From contig JAQWRT010000059.1 of assembly GCA_029243605.1 (NCBI GenBank), positions 1-64,000 of the forward strand: DNA of 64,000 nucleotides. The letters run 5' to 3'. The notes beneath the pieces are model-generated. The model was given only the letters and a program-made list of their open reading frames with translations. It did not search any database and was not told the DNA's origin. This DNA comes from Myxococcota bacterium. Its GTDB lineage: Bacteria > Myxococcota_A > UBA9160 > UBA4427. This document shows positions 26,907-35,568 of this stretch, piece by piece. A program made the translations under genes and the position numbers. The stretch's first letter is position 1, and each line of letters begins with the position of its first letter.

Positions 26907-27848
26907 TCATTCCTCAGCGATAAAATTTCGTACATTTTCGAGGTCTTCGGCTGCCGAAAGGCTCTCTCTCTTGCTCCGGCGTTCGATCCGGGCGAGCAGG
27001 CCACTCAACACCCGGCCGGCCCCAACCTCAAGGTAATGGGAGACGCCCTGGCCCTTTAAACACTCGATCATCTCGGTAAAACGCACCGGGGCCGTCACCT
27101 GGGCCTCCAGCAGATCCGGAATCCGGGCCGGATCGGCGTTGGGCACCGCTTCCACGTTGGTCACCACCGGGGGGGATGGGGGCTGAAAGCTGACAGTGTC
27201 GATATCTCGGCGTAATTTAGCCGCTGCGGGCGCCATCAGGGCGCAATGAAAAGGAGCCGACACCGGCAAGGGAACGGTTTTCTTCGCCCCCGCCTCGAGT
27301 GCGCGCTCACAAGCCATAGCCACGGCGTCCGCCTCCCCAGCGATCACCGTCTGCTGGGGAGAGTTGTAGTTCGCCGGCGAAACCACCTGCCCTGTCCGAT
27401 CTGAAATATCGGTACACACGTTCGCGATCTCTTCGGCCCCAGCACCGAGGATGGCCGCCATGGCGCCCGTTCCCTCGGCGACCGATTCCTGCATATACCG
27501 ACCCCGGGCATTGACCAAACGAACCGCATCTTCAAAGGCCATCGCTCCCGAAGCCACCAATGCGGTGTACTCCCCAAGACTGTGGCCAGCGACGAAGGCG
27601 GGCTCTACTGGGCCCGCTTCACCGAGTGCACTCAAAAGCGCGATGCTCGTAGTCAGCAGCGCGGGCTGCTGAATCTCGGTGCGGCGCAAGTCGTCTTCGG
27701 GACCTTCAAAGCAATACCGGGAGATCTCGAACCCGAGAGCTCGATCCGCGGAAGCAAAGACCTCACGCGCCGCTGGCGAACTCTCAAAAACATCCTGCCC
27801 CATGCCCACTTCCTGGGACCCCTGGCCGGGAAAGAGCAGCGCGAGCAT
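26907..27848 (-). CDS. fabD: Malonyl-CoA:ACP transacylase
   Basis: Loads malonyl groups onto ACP. 313 residues from ATG 27848 (MLALLFPGQGSQEVGMG). Active-site Ser in AGHSLGEYTAL, and catalytic His in SAPFHCALM; Arg in NARGRYMQ. The upstream frame extension runs through rpmF and is not part of the protein. It lies seven bases after rpmF; plsX and fabH, normally between them, are absent. Confidence 0.96.
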   Translation of the reverse strand: MLALLFPGQGSQEVGMGQDVFESSPAAREVFASADRALGFEISRYCFEGPEDDLRRTEIQQPALLTTSIALLSALGEAGPVEPAFVAGHSLGEYTALVASGAMAFEDAVRLVNARGRYMQESVAEGTGAMAAILGAGAEEIANVCTDISDRTGQVVSPANYNSPQQTVIAGEADAVAMACERALEAGAKKTVPLPVSAPFHCALMAPAAAKLRRDIDTVSFQPPSPPVVTNVEAVPNADPARIPDLLEAQVTAPVRFTEMIECLKGQGVSHYLEVGAGRVLSGLLARIERRSKRESLSAAEDLENVRNFIAEE

Positions 27849-27855
27849 GAGCGGA

Positions 27856-28038
27856 TTAGTCCTGGTCCGTCTCGATGATCGTGCGCCCCTTGTAGCTGCC
27901 ACAGCTTCCGCAGATCCTGTGCGGCATCTTGGGCGCTCCACATTGCGGGCACGTACTCCTGGGCGGTGCCGACAGGCTGTCGTGACTTCGGCGCTTATCT
28001 CTTCGTGACTTGGATGTCTTTCGCTTGGGAACTGCCAT
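27856..28038 (-). CDS. rpmF: Ribosomal protein L32
   Basis: Large-subunit protein of 60 residues. [20 protein letters not shown] is the family start; an intact zinc ribbon ([18 protein letters not shown]) shows this is the zinc-binding form. It lies two bases after yceD, the conserved yceD-rpmF pair. Confidence 0.97.
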   Translation of the reverse strand: MAVPKRKTSKSRRDKRRSHDSLSAPPRSTCPQCGAPKMPHRICGSCGSYKGRTIIETDQD

Positions 28039-28040
28039 TT

Positions 28041-28622
28041 CTACGAACTCCCTTCCCTCTTCTCTTTGAGCACCGCGAGCGCGGCGAAAGGAGAAGCGGG
28101 TTTCGTCTCTTCTTCACAGGTACAGTTTTTTTTGGTCCGGTCGACGCCACACATCGGGCAGAGGCCGGGACAATCGTCTCGACAGAGCGGCTGAATGGGG
28201 ATCGCGAGGGAGATCACCTCGGTTAAAAAGTCTTCAAGATCGATCTCACCGCCCCGGTACGAACCACTCTCCAGATCTTCCCCAAGGCACATTCCACTGC
28301 GCTCGAGAGCCGCTTGGCCCTCCTCGTCACCGGGCCCAACCTCTTCATCCAACGGCGCCAGAACGAGCTGAAAGGATTCTTGGAGGGCGTGACGATAGCG
28401 CTTGGCGCAGCGAGCGCATTCCGCATCGAGAATTCCCTCGAGATCGCCTTCGAGATGGACGTTTTCCGCCACCGCTCGGGCAGCGAATCGAATCTCGGGC
28501 TCGCCGACCAATTGGGCCCCGGACGCCACGACATCGGCAAAGTGCTCCCCCCACCAGCCCCGCTCGATGGGGTAGCGAAAGGCCTTTGGGGCCGGCCTCA
28601 GCTGATCGACACTCAGTTTCAC
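28041..28622 (-). CDS. yceD: YceD/DUF177 family protein
   Basis: Conserved partner of rpmF; in E. coli YceD has been linked to 23S rRNA maturation or accumulation. About 193 residues from GTG 28622 ([12 protein letters not shown]). The central region has [14 protein letters not shown] and the C-terminus has the cysteine-rich [13 protein letters not shown] typical of the family. The start is uncertain, since an upstream frame to 28733 is open; GTG 28622 matches family N-termini best. The 135 bases to gltX hold divergent promoters I cannot define. Confidence 0.87.
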   Translation of the reverse strand: MKLSVDQLRPAPKAFRYPIERGWWGEHFADVVASGAQLVGEPEIRFAARAVAENVHLEGDLEGILDAECARCAKRYRHALQESFQLVLAPLDEEVGPGDEEGQAALERSGMCLGEDLESGSYRGGEIDLEDFLTEVISLAIPIQPLCRDDCPGLCPMCGVDRTKKNCTCEEETKPASPFAALAVLKEKREGSS

Positions 28623-28757
28623 GGTTTTAGTCTCTGTCAGGGGATCTAAAAAGTCTTTAAAAACAAATGCTTGAACGAAAATCCCAGCGATTCGGGGGGC
28701 AATCGAATAGCAGAAGCCCGGTGGACTCGGCAAGGGCTGCGGTATGCTGCCGCGCCC

Positions 28758-30182
28758 ATGACCGATTTACGCACCCGATTCGCACCAAGCCCCACGGGGT
28801 TTCTTCATCTCGGGAGCGCCCGTACGGCGCTCTACAACTGGGCCCACGCCCGCCGCCACGGCGGCTGCTTCGTCCTGCGCATCGAGGATACCGACCTCGA
28901 GCGCTCGACCCGGGAATCCGAGGAAACCGTCCTCGACGGCCTCCGCTGGCTCGGACTCGACTGGGACGAGGGCCCCCACCGCCAGACCGAGCGCAGGGAG
29001 CGGCACCGCGAGGCCATCGACGGGCTCCTCGACGCCGATCGCGCCTATCGCTGCACCTGCTCCCGAGAAGAACTCGAGGTCCGGAAAGAGGAAGATATCG
29101 CCGCGGGCGGCCCCGGGACTTACGACGGTCGCTGCCGAGACCTCAACCTGGGCCCGGATTGTGGCGCCCATACGGTTCGGCTCCGGGTTCCCGATGAGGG
29201 GTTGCTGGGCTGGGACGACGCGGTCTTCGGTCCCAGCGGCCAAGATGCCCGGCAGATCGGCGACGCCATCATCCAGCGCGGCGACGGAACGCCCCTCTAC
29301 AACCTCGCCGTGGTGGTCGATGACATCGACATGGCCATCAGCCACGTCATTCGGGGCGCGGATCACCACCCCAATACCCCCCTCCAGATCGCCATCTACA
29401 GGGCGCTGGAAGCCCCCTTGCCGATCTTTGCCCACCTCCCCCTGATCGTCGGTGAGTCCGGCAAAAAGCTCTCGAAACGGCGCGACAACGTCTCGATCCA
29501 GGATTTTCGAGCCGACGGGCACCTTCCCGAGGCCCTGGTGAACTGGCTCGTCCGGCTCGGCTGGTCCCACGGAGACGACGAGATTTTCTCCCTCACCGAG
29601 ATCGGCGAACTCTTCAGCCTCGAAAATGTCGGACGCTCTCCCGCCCGGGCCGAACCGCCCAAGCTCGCCTGGCTCGGCCAGCACTACATCAAGGCGCTTC
29701 CCAGCGACGAGCTCTTCACTCGGGTCCGCCCCTACCTCGAAGGGGTCAAGGGCGCGGCGGTCGAAGATGACAAGAGTCTTCGCGCCCTCCTCGAACTTCT
29801 GCGCGAACGCAGCCGAACCCTGGTGGAAATGGCCGAACTCGCGCGCTGGAACTTGTGTGAGGATCTGGAGTACGACGAAAAGGCCGTCAAGAAGCACCTG
29901 CGCCCGGCGGCCCTGCCCGTCTTGCAGGCCCTCCAATCGGCCATGGAGGGACTCCCGGAGTGGGCCCTCGTCGACCTCGAGAAGGCCTTCGAGGCCGTGG
30001 CCGCCGAACTCGGGGACCTGAAACTCGGCAAGCTTGCCCAACCCGTGCGCGTCGCGATCACCGGCGGGCCCAACTCGCCCGGGATCTTTGAGACCCTGGA
30101 AATTCTCGGACGCGAGCGCACCCTCGCCCGAATCGACAAGGCGATAGAAATCGTCGAGGCGCGAGTAGAATCGGCGGATTGA
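28758..30182 (+). CDS. gltX: Glutamyl-tRNA synthetase
   Basis: Charges tRNA-Glu. 474 residues with the class I HIGH-equivalent (PSPTGFLHLGSARTAL) and KMSKS-equivalent (GKKLSKRRDN). A Cys pair, YRCTCSREELE, and a later GRCRDLNLGPDCG suggest the zinc-type subdomain. ATG 28758 begins MTDLRTRFAPSP; a TATGCT box at 28743-28748 just before it would give a nearly leaderless mRNA. It is followed by tRNA-Gln, so it may be non-discriminating if the genome uses GatCAB (inference). Confidence 0.96.
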   Translation: MTDLRTRFAPSPTGFLHLGSARTALYNWAHARRHGGCFVLRIEDTDLERSTRESEETVLDGLRWLGLDWDEGPHRQTERRERHREAIDGLLDADRAYRCTCSREELEVRKEEDIAAGGPGTYDGRCRDLNLGPDCGAHTVRLRVPDEGLLGWDDAVFGPSGQDARQIGDAIIQRGDGTPLYNLAVVVDDIDMAISHVIRGADHHPNTPLQIAIYRALEAPLPIFAHLPLIVGESGKKLSKRRDNVSIQDFRADGHLPEALVNWLVRLGWSHGDDEIFSLTEIGELFSLENVGRSPARAEPPKLAWLGQHYIKALPSDELFTRVRPYLEGVKGAAVEDDKSLRALLELLRERSRTLVEMAELARWNLCEDLEYDEKAVKKHLRPAALPVLQALQSAMEGLPEWALVDLEKAFEAVAAELGDLKLGKLAQPVRVAITGGPNSPGIFETLEILGRERTLARIDKAIEIVEARVESAD

Positions 30183-30184
30183 GA

Positions 30185-30213
30185 TTGAGAGAGGCCCGCT
30201 CTCGCACTAGTAT
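30185..30213 (+). promoter_or_regulatory. Predicted sigma70 promoter of tRNA-Gln
   Basis: TTGAGA (30185-30190), 17-base spacer, TAGTAT (30208-30213), starting three bases after the gltX stop. The transcript would begin about 50 bases before the tRNA. Confidence 0.6.
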
Positions 30214-30271
30214 CCCGACGGCTCAGAACGGTTCGCCCTCGGGTGGAATCAGCCTGAGCGGCGCGCTTCGT

Positions 30272-30345
30272 TCCCCGGTCGTCTAACGGCAGGACAGCGG
30301 ACTCTGAATCCGCGAATCATGGTTCGAATCCATGCTGGGGAACCA
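30272..30345 (+). tRNA. tRNA-Gln (anticodon CUG)
   Basis: 74-nt cloverleaf with encoded CCA. Acceptor TCCCCGG pairs with CTGGGGA (one G-T), the anticodon stem GCGGA/TCCGC encloses the loop CTCTGAA, anticodon CTG. The weak T1-A72 pair is a known tRNA-Gln feature. The T-loop reads GGTTCGAATCC. It decodes CAG. Confidence 0.95.
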
Positions 30346-30366
30346 AGCCGCAGCCCGCTTCCTACT

Positions 30367-31269
30367 TCAGGACGGAGCCCCCGCCACCAGCAAGCCCAAC
30401 CAAAGCTCCTGGAGCGGGACGAAGACCGAGAAAATCGCCCCCGCCGCCAGAGCGGGGCCAAAGCCGAACGGGCTCGAAAGATCCCGGCGGATGAGTCCCC
30501 AGATCACCCCCACCAACAGGCCGATCAGGGACGCGGACAGAAGGGTGTCGAGCACGCCCCAGGGGCCGACAAAGGCCCCGATCATGGCGAGGAGTTTGAC
30601 ATCGCCAAAGCCAAGGCCCGGAAACCAGAGCCAATAATCGGCCTGCCCCGGGCGTGGCAGGGATTCGCCCTCCCCGGGCCAATGCGGGAATTTCCGGCCG
30701 AGAGCCACGGATAGACGAGCGTGAAAGAAGCCGACACTCCACAGGAAGCCCGCTCCGATCAACGCGCCGAGGCCGCTGTGCACCAGGGCCGCTGAGTAGT
30801 CGATCTCCGTATCGAGACTGGTCGCCAGCGGGACACACACGAGCCCCACCACCAGCCCGCCCAGGGAAATCTCATCGGGGATGATCTGGTGATCGAAATC
30901 GATCATGGCCGCCGCGACCAGCGCCGCCGCAAAGGCCATGAAGAGCACTGCCAGGGCCGTCGGCCCGAAGCGCCAGGCCATGGCCACGAAGAGGATCCCC
31001 GTGACGGCCTCCACAGCGGGATAACGCAGGGAGATTCCCGCGCCGCAATGGCGACAGCGCCCTCGGAGGGCGATGTACGAGAGGACGGGAATATTGTCCC
31101 CCGCCGAGATCGGCGTCTGGCACCCCGGACAACGGGAGCGAGGAGAAACCACAGATTCGCCCAGGGGCAAGCGATGAATCACGACGTTCAGGAAGGAGCC
31201 CACCACAAGGCCGAAGGCCAGGGCAGAGCCGATGATGAAGGGCGCTCCGAGTTCTTCGATCATTGCCAT
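30367..31269 (-). CDS. pilD: Type IV prepilin peptidase/methyltransferase
   Basis: Inner-membrane aspartyl protease that cleaves and N-methylates type IV pilin-like proteins. 300 residues: GSFLNVVIHRLP, a zinc-binding CPGCQTP...CRHCGAG pair of motifs in the first cytoplasmic loop, and the two catalytic aspartates in AAMIDFDHQIIPD and GFGDVKLLAMIGA. Several membrane helices. The TPR lipoprotein at 43,469 may belong to the same pilus or secretion system. No pilin gene is in the window. Confidence 0.95.
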   Translation of the reverse strand: MAMIEELGAPFIIGSALAFGLVVGSFLNVVIHRLPLGESVVSPRSRCPGCQTPISAGDNIPVLSYIALRGRCRHCGAGISLRYPAVEAVTGILFVAMAWRFGPTALAVLFMAFAAALVAAAMIDFDHQIIPDEISLGGLVVGLVCVPLATSLDTEIDYSAALVHSGLGALIGAGFLWSVGFFHARLSVALGRKFPHWPGEGESLPRPGQADYWLWFPGLGFGDVKLLAMIGAFVGPWGVLDTLLSASLIGLLVGVIWGLIRRDLSSPFGFGPALAAGAIFSVFVPLQELWLGLLVAGAPS

Positions 31270-31302
31270 TTCACTGTCCAGCCGGGCCTCTGCCCAGAGT
31301 CC

Positions 31303-32082
31303 CTACTCGAGGTCACGTCGGTGAAAGATATAAATCGCCAGGGAGAGGAGCGCGGTGGTATAGGCCAAGCCGTAAAGCACAGCCCAACCCACCTCGGTGG
31401 CCGGGATCGGAAGCCCATGCACCGCCTGGATCGATACGTTGAAAGTTTCGAGATCGGGCAGCACGCGGTAGAGAAAGGTTGCGGCGCGGCGGACGTTTTC
31501 GACATCGGCCTCCTGGCCGAGGAAGTAGAGGTTGCGGGAAAGGTGACCCAGCGCATAGATGCCTAGGGTAAAAAACGCCGAGAGCATGGGCGTCGAAAAG
31601 GATGAGAAAAGCGTCGCCACCGCGACGATCACCATCAACTCAATTCCCACCAGGAACAGTGCGGCGGCGTACCCCAGATCCAGAGGCGCCCCCACCAACA
31701 AGGAAACCCCGACGAACGCCAGCCCCATCAGCAGGAGTTGCAACCAGACCGTGAGCAGGAGCCCTACGAATTTCCCGAGTAAGAATTCGGCGCGAGTCAC
31801 GGGCTTCGCCAGGATCGTATAGATCGTGCGACGATCCACCTCGCCGTGGATCAGCCCGATGCCCACGAAGATCGCGATTCCAACGCTGAAGAGTCGAATG
31901 GAAGCCAGGCCGATATCCTGGATGATCCGCTCGCCCTCCACGTAGGAAAGGCTCGCAATCAGAACGGCGACACCGATCATCGTGACAGCAAAGAAGAGCA
32001 GGGTGTAGAGCAGGCGATGGCGAATCGCCTCGCGGACCGTGTTGGTCGCAATCGGCCAGATTCGCTGAAGCGAGCGCGTCAA
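31303..32082 (-). CDS. ABC-2 type (NosY-like) permease
   Basis: 259 residues, mostly six membrane helices, with the NosY-like N-terminus ATNTVREAIRHRLLYTLLFF and a central GEVDRRTIYTILAKPVTRAEFLLGK, split here for length. It overlaps the upstream ATPase by four bases, so they form one exporter. Substrate unknown; such pairs are often linked to membrane protein or copper-site biogenesis. Confidence 0.85.
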   Translation of the reverse strand: MTRSLQRIWPIATNTVREAIRHRLLYTLLFFAVTMIGVAVLIASLSYVEGERIIQDIGLASIRLFSVGIAIFVGIGLIHGEVDRRTIYTILAKPVTRAEFLLGKFVGLLLTVWLQLLLMGLAFVGVSLLVGAPLDLGYAAALFLVGIELMVIVAVATLFSSFSTPMLSAFFTLGIYALGHLSRNLYFLGQEADVENVRRAATFLYRVLPDLETFNVSIQAVHGLPIPATEVGWAVLYGLAYTTALLSLAIYIFHRRDLE

Positions 32083-33062
32083 GAGGTGCCCTCCCCGCCC
32101 CGGTCGGCCCGGGCATCGGCCCGCTCACCCTCTTCGACAGCCTCGAGAAAAATGTGTTCAAGGGAGACTCGGTTCGGCGTCACCGAGAGGATCTCGGCCC
32201 CGGCCCCCAAGGCTGCCTCAAGAAAACCCTGAACCTGCCCCTCTCGTACCTGCACCTCGATCGTCTCCCCGACGGTTTGCAGGGTCGCCGAGAAACGCTC
32301 GCCCAATTCCGTGGACGTTTCGCTGGGCAAGCGGGCCAGCACGATATCACTCCGCAGTTCGTCCTCTCTCAGGAACTCCCGGATCGGACCTTCGTAGCGA
32401 ATCCTGCCGTTGACGATGATCGCAACCCGGTCACAGATCATCTCCACATCGCTCAGGATATGCGTATTCATAAAGACGGTCTTGCCGGCGGCCTTCAGCC
32501 TGAGAATGATATCCCTGATGTCTTTGCGTCCGATGGGATCGAGGCCGCTCATGGGTTCGTCAAGAAAGGCCACTTCGGGGTCGTGAATCAACGCCTGGGC
32601 AATCCCCACGCGCTGAAGCATCCCCTTGGAATAGGTACTCAGCCGGGCGTCGGAAGCATGCTCCAGTCGGACCAGGGCGAGCAGGTCGTTCACCCGCTCG
32701 GCCAGGAGAGACGACTCCACCCCGCAGAGCCGGGCGTAGAAGCGGAGAATCTCACGCCCGGTGAGGAAGGGATAGAAATAGGGATTTTCGGGCAGGAAGC
32801 CGATGTGCTGTCGGAAGCCCGCCTCGCCCACATCGCAACCCAGGATGGAAGCCCGACCCGAGGTCGGCCGGATCAGACCCATCAGAACCTTCAGGGTGGT
32901 CGTCTTTCCCGCCCCATTGGGGCCCACGAATCCAAAGATTTCCCCCTCGCGCACCGCGAAGGAGACCCCGTGCAGAACCCGCTTGGAGCGCAGTCCGAGG
33001 CCCGGCCTGAAATCCTTGACGAGGTCGTCCACGCGAACGATTTCCGGGGGGCTATCCGTCAT
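32079..33062 (-). CDS. ABC transporter ATP-binding protein
   Basis: Energises the ABC-2 permease that follows. 327 residues from ATG 33062: Walker A GPNGAGKTTTLK, signature YSKGMLQRVGIAQAL, Walker B VAFLDEPMSGLD, H-loop NTH, then a C-terminal domain of about 85 residues (LPSETSTELGERF), as in CcmA/NosF-like ATPases. Start chosen because the earlier frame is in the end of the next gene upstream. Confidence 0.92.
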   Translation of the reverse strand: MTDSPPEIVRVDDLVKDFRPGLGLRSKRVLHGVSFAVREGEIFGFVGPNGAGKTTTLKVLMGLIRPTSGRASILGCDVGEAGFRQHIGFLPENPYFYPFLTGREILRFYARLCGVESSLLAERVNDLLALVRLEHASDARLSTYSKGMLQRVGIAQALIHDPEVAFLDEPMSGLDPIGRKDIRDIILRLKAAGKTVFMNTHILSDVEMICDRVAIIVNGRIRYEGPIREFLREDELRSDIVLARLPSETSTELGERFSATLQTVGETIEVQVREGQVQGFLEAALGAGAEILSVTPNRVSLEHIFLEAVEEGERADARADRGGEGTS

Positions 33063-33105
33063 AGGCCCCACACACCACTCTTCTCGGTCAACCCACGCTT
33101 CCTCA

Positions 33106-34215
33106 TCATCTCCCAGCCGCCTCGCGAAGCTCTCTTTCCCGGGCCCAACCCTCGGCGCGTTCGCGATCCGAGGCGGGGACGTGGAGCTGGTAACGCCTCC
33201 CATAGTAGGTCGAAACGATCTGATTATTCGAGGGATCGACGATCCACTCGGACCCGCGACGCAGGGAAGCGGGCAGCGAAGACGGTTCGGGGGAAGGAAG
33301 CTCCCCCACCAGGGGCTTGGCGCCCCGGGTCAGTTCATCCACAGCCTCGATATCTCTGCCCTCGAGCTCACGAAAGCGGACTCGAGCCGCCTCCAGCTGG
33401 CGCGCGCGCTGTTCGACCTCGATCTCATCGAGGGCCGATCGGTAGCTCTCCCGGGCGGCTTCTCCCTGAGTGCCCCGCAACAATTCTTGGAGAAAAACCG
33501 ACGCCATGTCCAGATCGGCGGATTCCGATTTGAGCCGGGCGGCGAGTCGCGGAAGGTAGCGAGGTGCATTTGGCAGCTGGCTGGCCCCTTCGAGGACCTC
33601 GGCGGCTTCGGCATTCTCGAGCAAATAAAAGAAATGGTTGAAGCCGAGGTAGTAGTGATTTCTCCAATCCCCGGGGTGAATCTCGATGCCGCGCCGGAGC
33701 AGGCGATTGGCGGTGCGCACGTTCTGCTCGTTCTGGGTCATCCAGATTCCCGCGAAGCGGTAGGGATGATCGACCCAGGGATTGAGCGTGGTCACCACAT
33801 CCACCAATTTGCCCAGATGGGCGCCCAGCTCGGGAGTGATCCGCACATCCCCCCCCACCGCCTGGATCGCCTGGAGCCAATAAAAATCCGCAACCACGGC
33901 CCCAAAACCCAGGGAGGCGAGATCGGCCACAGCGGGATCGGGCACAAAGGCGTCGCCCAGGCCCTCCTGGGCCGAAGGCGGATTTCGCAGGTGGACCGCG
34001 TCGGCGACGAACAGGGCCAGAAACCCTACCCCGAGCCCCAGGAGGCCGCGTAGGAAGCGCGCTCTACGCCGTCGGGAGGCCCCCTCCTCGATTACACGCA
34101 ATCCTTCCGTCCCCCCAGTCGAATTCCACGAACCGGCCTTTCGGCTCGACCCGCCCAGATCCCTCGCAAGGACCCGGCCCGAACCCGCATCCCGCCCCCA
34201 GCTTACCCAAATCAC
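33106..34215 (-). CDS. Membrane-anchored protein with TPR-like repeats
   Basis: Not a characterised family. A basic stretch (SRRRRARFLRGLL) and one membrane helix near residues 55-72 anchor an extracytoplasmic part. This has ADFYWLQAIQAVGG, then TPR-like helices around LNPWVDHPYRFAGIWM and HPGDWRNHYYLGFNHFFYLL. Proteins of this pattern sit beside ABC-2 exporters in several deltaproteobacterial groups, so it may help this exporter. The C-terminal part from about 285 (STYYGRRYQLHVP) is a separate small domain. The start is uncertain: GTG 34215 or a TTG at 34101. Confidence 0.7.
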   Translation of the reverse strand: MIWVSWGRDAGSGRVLARDLGGSSRKAGSWNSTGGTEGLRVIEEGASRRRRARFLRGLLGLGVGFLALFVADAVHLRNPPSAQEGLGDAFVPDPAVADLASLGFGAVVADFYWLQAIQAVGGDVRITPELGAHLGKLVDVVTTLNPWVDHPYRFAGIWMTQNEQNVRTANRLLRRGIEIHPGDWRNHYYLGFNHFFYLLENAEAAEVLEGASQLPNAPRYLPRLAARLKSESADLDMASVFLQELLRGTQGEAARESYRSALDEIEVEQRARQLEAARVRFRELEGRDIEAVDELTRGAKPLVGELPSPEPSSLPASLRRGSEWIVDPSNNQIVSTYYGRRYQLHVPASDRERAEGWARERELREAAGR

Positions 34216-34279
34216 CCCGGCTTCTCATGATCCCGGTGAGGTTCCCAGAGGAGGACTCGGTGCAAAGGCGATTCGTCGG

Positions 34280-34308
34280 TTGACAGCCCGCTAGGCAGTT
34301 GGCAAAGT
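34280..34308 (+). promoter_or_regulatory. Predicted sigma70 promoter of tRNA-Glu
   Basis: Perfect TTGACA (34280-34285), 17-base spacer, CAAAGT (34303-34308). The -10 match is weak, but the position 12 bases before the tRNA fits. Confidence 0.45.
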
Positions 34309-34319
34309 CGGCCCTCGCT

Positions 34320-34395
34320 GCTCCCATCGTCTAGAGGCCTAGGACACGGCCCTCTCAAGGCTGAAACACGGGTTCGAGTCCCGTTGGGAGCACCA
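34320..34395 (+). tRNA. tRNA-Glu (anticodon CUC)
   Basis: 76-nt cloverleaf with encoded CCA. Acceptor GCTCCCA/TGGGAGC, anticodon stem CGGCC/GGCTG (one G-T) with loop CTCTCAA, anticodon CTC; T-arm ACGGGTTCGAGTCCCGT. It decodes GAG. Confidence 0.96.
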
Positions 34396-34531
34396 TCCCC
34401 ACCCCGTTTGACACCCCGGACGCCCGCCCATGGGGCGAGTCGCGCAAAGCGGATGCCCGTCGGACAAGCCTCCACGAGCCGCTCGATCCCTCCATAAGCC
34501 CTTCGCCCCGACTGGAGACGACAGACACCCA

Positions 34532-35164
34532 ATGGCCTCGGAATTCGCCTTTGCGTTCATGGACTGCGAGTTCGGCGGCCTGGACCTGGAAAAACACGAC
34601 ATCACGGAAGTGGGCGTCATCCTCACCGACGAAAAGTTGGTCGAACAGGGGGAGCGCCAGTGGCGGGTCAAGGCCCGTCCAGAACGAATCAGCGATGAGG
34701 CAGCGGCTATTTTCGGCTACGACCCAGACCTTTGGGCCGAGGCGCCGCCGGTGCGACAGGTTCTCGAAGAGCTGTCGGCCATGATGCCCAAGGGCAAGGT
34801 CGTGGTGCCGGCGGGTCAGAACGTCCGCATGGACGTTGCCTTCCTCGAGCGCGCCTACCGCAACTGCGGGATCCCCTACCCCTTCGACTACCACGTGATC
34901 GACTTGGCCACGCTCTTCTACACCTGGAGTCTGGTGGCCGAAAAGCCCGTAGGCGCTCTCTCCCTGCGCCGCGCGGCCACCACAGCCGGGCTCCTGGGAG
35001 ACGAAGGGGTCGCCCATCGGGCCCTGGCCGACGCGCGGCTGACCCTGGAGACGTTCCGCCATTACGTGGGACGCCTGGCCCTGGCCCCCGCCGAGCAGCC
35101 CGACACCGGGGAAAACCCGAGCGCGAATTCAGCCCCAGTCAACTCCGAGGCCGAAGAGGCCTGA
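34532..35164 (+). CDS. DEDDh-type 3'-5' exonuclease
   Basis: DnaQ-like exonuclease, 210 residues from ATG 34532 (MASEFAFAFMDCEFGG). Catalytic residues of the DEDDh set are visible: D and E in FMDCEF, D in GQNVRMDVAFLE, and H plus D in HRALADARLT. The frame upstream runs back into the tRNA-Glu spacer and is not family sequence. Substrate (DNA proofreading or RNA) cannot be told. The C-terminal 30 residues are low-complexity. It is convergent with the DPRD-repeat gene. Confidence 0.85.
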   Translation: MASEFAFAFMDCEFGGLDLEKHDITEVGVILTDEKLVEQGERQWRVKARPERISDEAAAIFGYDPDLWAEAPPVRQVLEELSAMMPKGKVVVPAGQNVRMDVAFLERAYRNCGIPYPFDYHVIDLATLFYTWSLVAEKPVGALSLRRAATTAGLLGDEGVAHRALADARLTLETFRHYVGRLALAPAEQPDTGENPSANSAPVNSEAEEA

Positions 35165-35199
35165 TCAACGGTCCCGCTTCCGCCCCGGAAAGCGCGGAC

Positions 35200-35568
35200 T
35201 CAGCCGTCGTCGCGGGGGTCGTCGCGGGGATCGGCGCGGGGATCGGCGCGGGGGTCGTCGCGGGGATCGTCGCGGGGATCGACGGAGGCCTCGCCGTACC
35301 GTTTTTCGACCAGCTCCCAGAGGGTTTCGCGAAGTCGCGCCTTGAACCGAGGGTCCGCTTGGGCGCCCTCGTTCTCCGGCGCTGCGAACTCGCGCAATTC
35401 CTCGGGATCGATCGCCAGCTCATCGGCCACCGATGAAGAGTCGACGCGGGACCAACCCGGCGAGTCCGCGGTGCCCTCGGCGCCCGCTGAACCCTTGGAG
35501 CGGCTGGCCCTACCCCGAACCCGGTCACGTCCCCCCGAAATACCGGTCGGCGGCTGTTTGCGATCCAC
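35200..35568 (-). CDS. Small protein with a DPRD/DPRA repeat tail
   Basis: Unrecognised. 122 residues from GTG 35568, with a GGAGAAGG sequence just before. A basic N-terminal third, a middle segment DPRFKARLRETLWELVEKRYG that looks like a folded helix pair, and a tail of four-residue repeats (DPRD, DPRA) encoded by the 12-base DNA repeat. It lies downstream of the sigma-factor gene on the same strand but 405 bases away; a link to it is speculative. Confidence 0.55.
   Translation of the reverse strand: MDRKQPPTGISGGRDRVRGRASRSKGSAGAEGTADSPGWSRVDSSSVADELAIDPEELREFAAPENEGAQADPRFKARLRETLWELVEKRYGEASVDPRDDPRDDPRADPRADPRDDPRDDG
35209..35280. repeat. Six tandem 12-base repeats
   Basis: Six in-phase units of GTCGCGGGGATC and close variants (GGCGCGGGGATC, GTCGCGGGGGTC). 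They encode the DPRD/DPRA tail of the minus-strand small protein. The unit length of 12 keeps frame, so copy-number change would only lengthen or shorten the tail. Confidence 0.95.

Noticed and set aside
35209-35280. CRISPR-like appearance of regular repeats
   Set aside because: Units are 12 bases in direct tandem with no spacers and lie in a coding frame.
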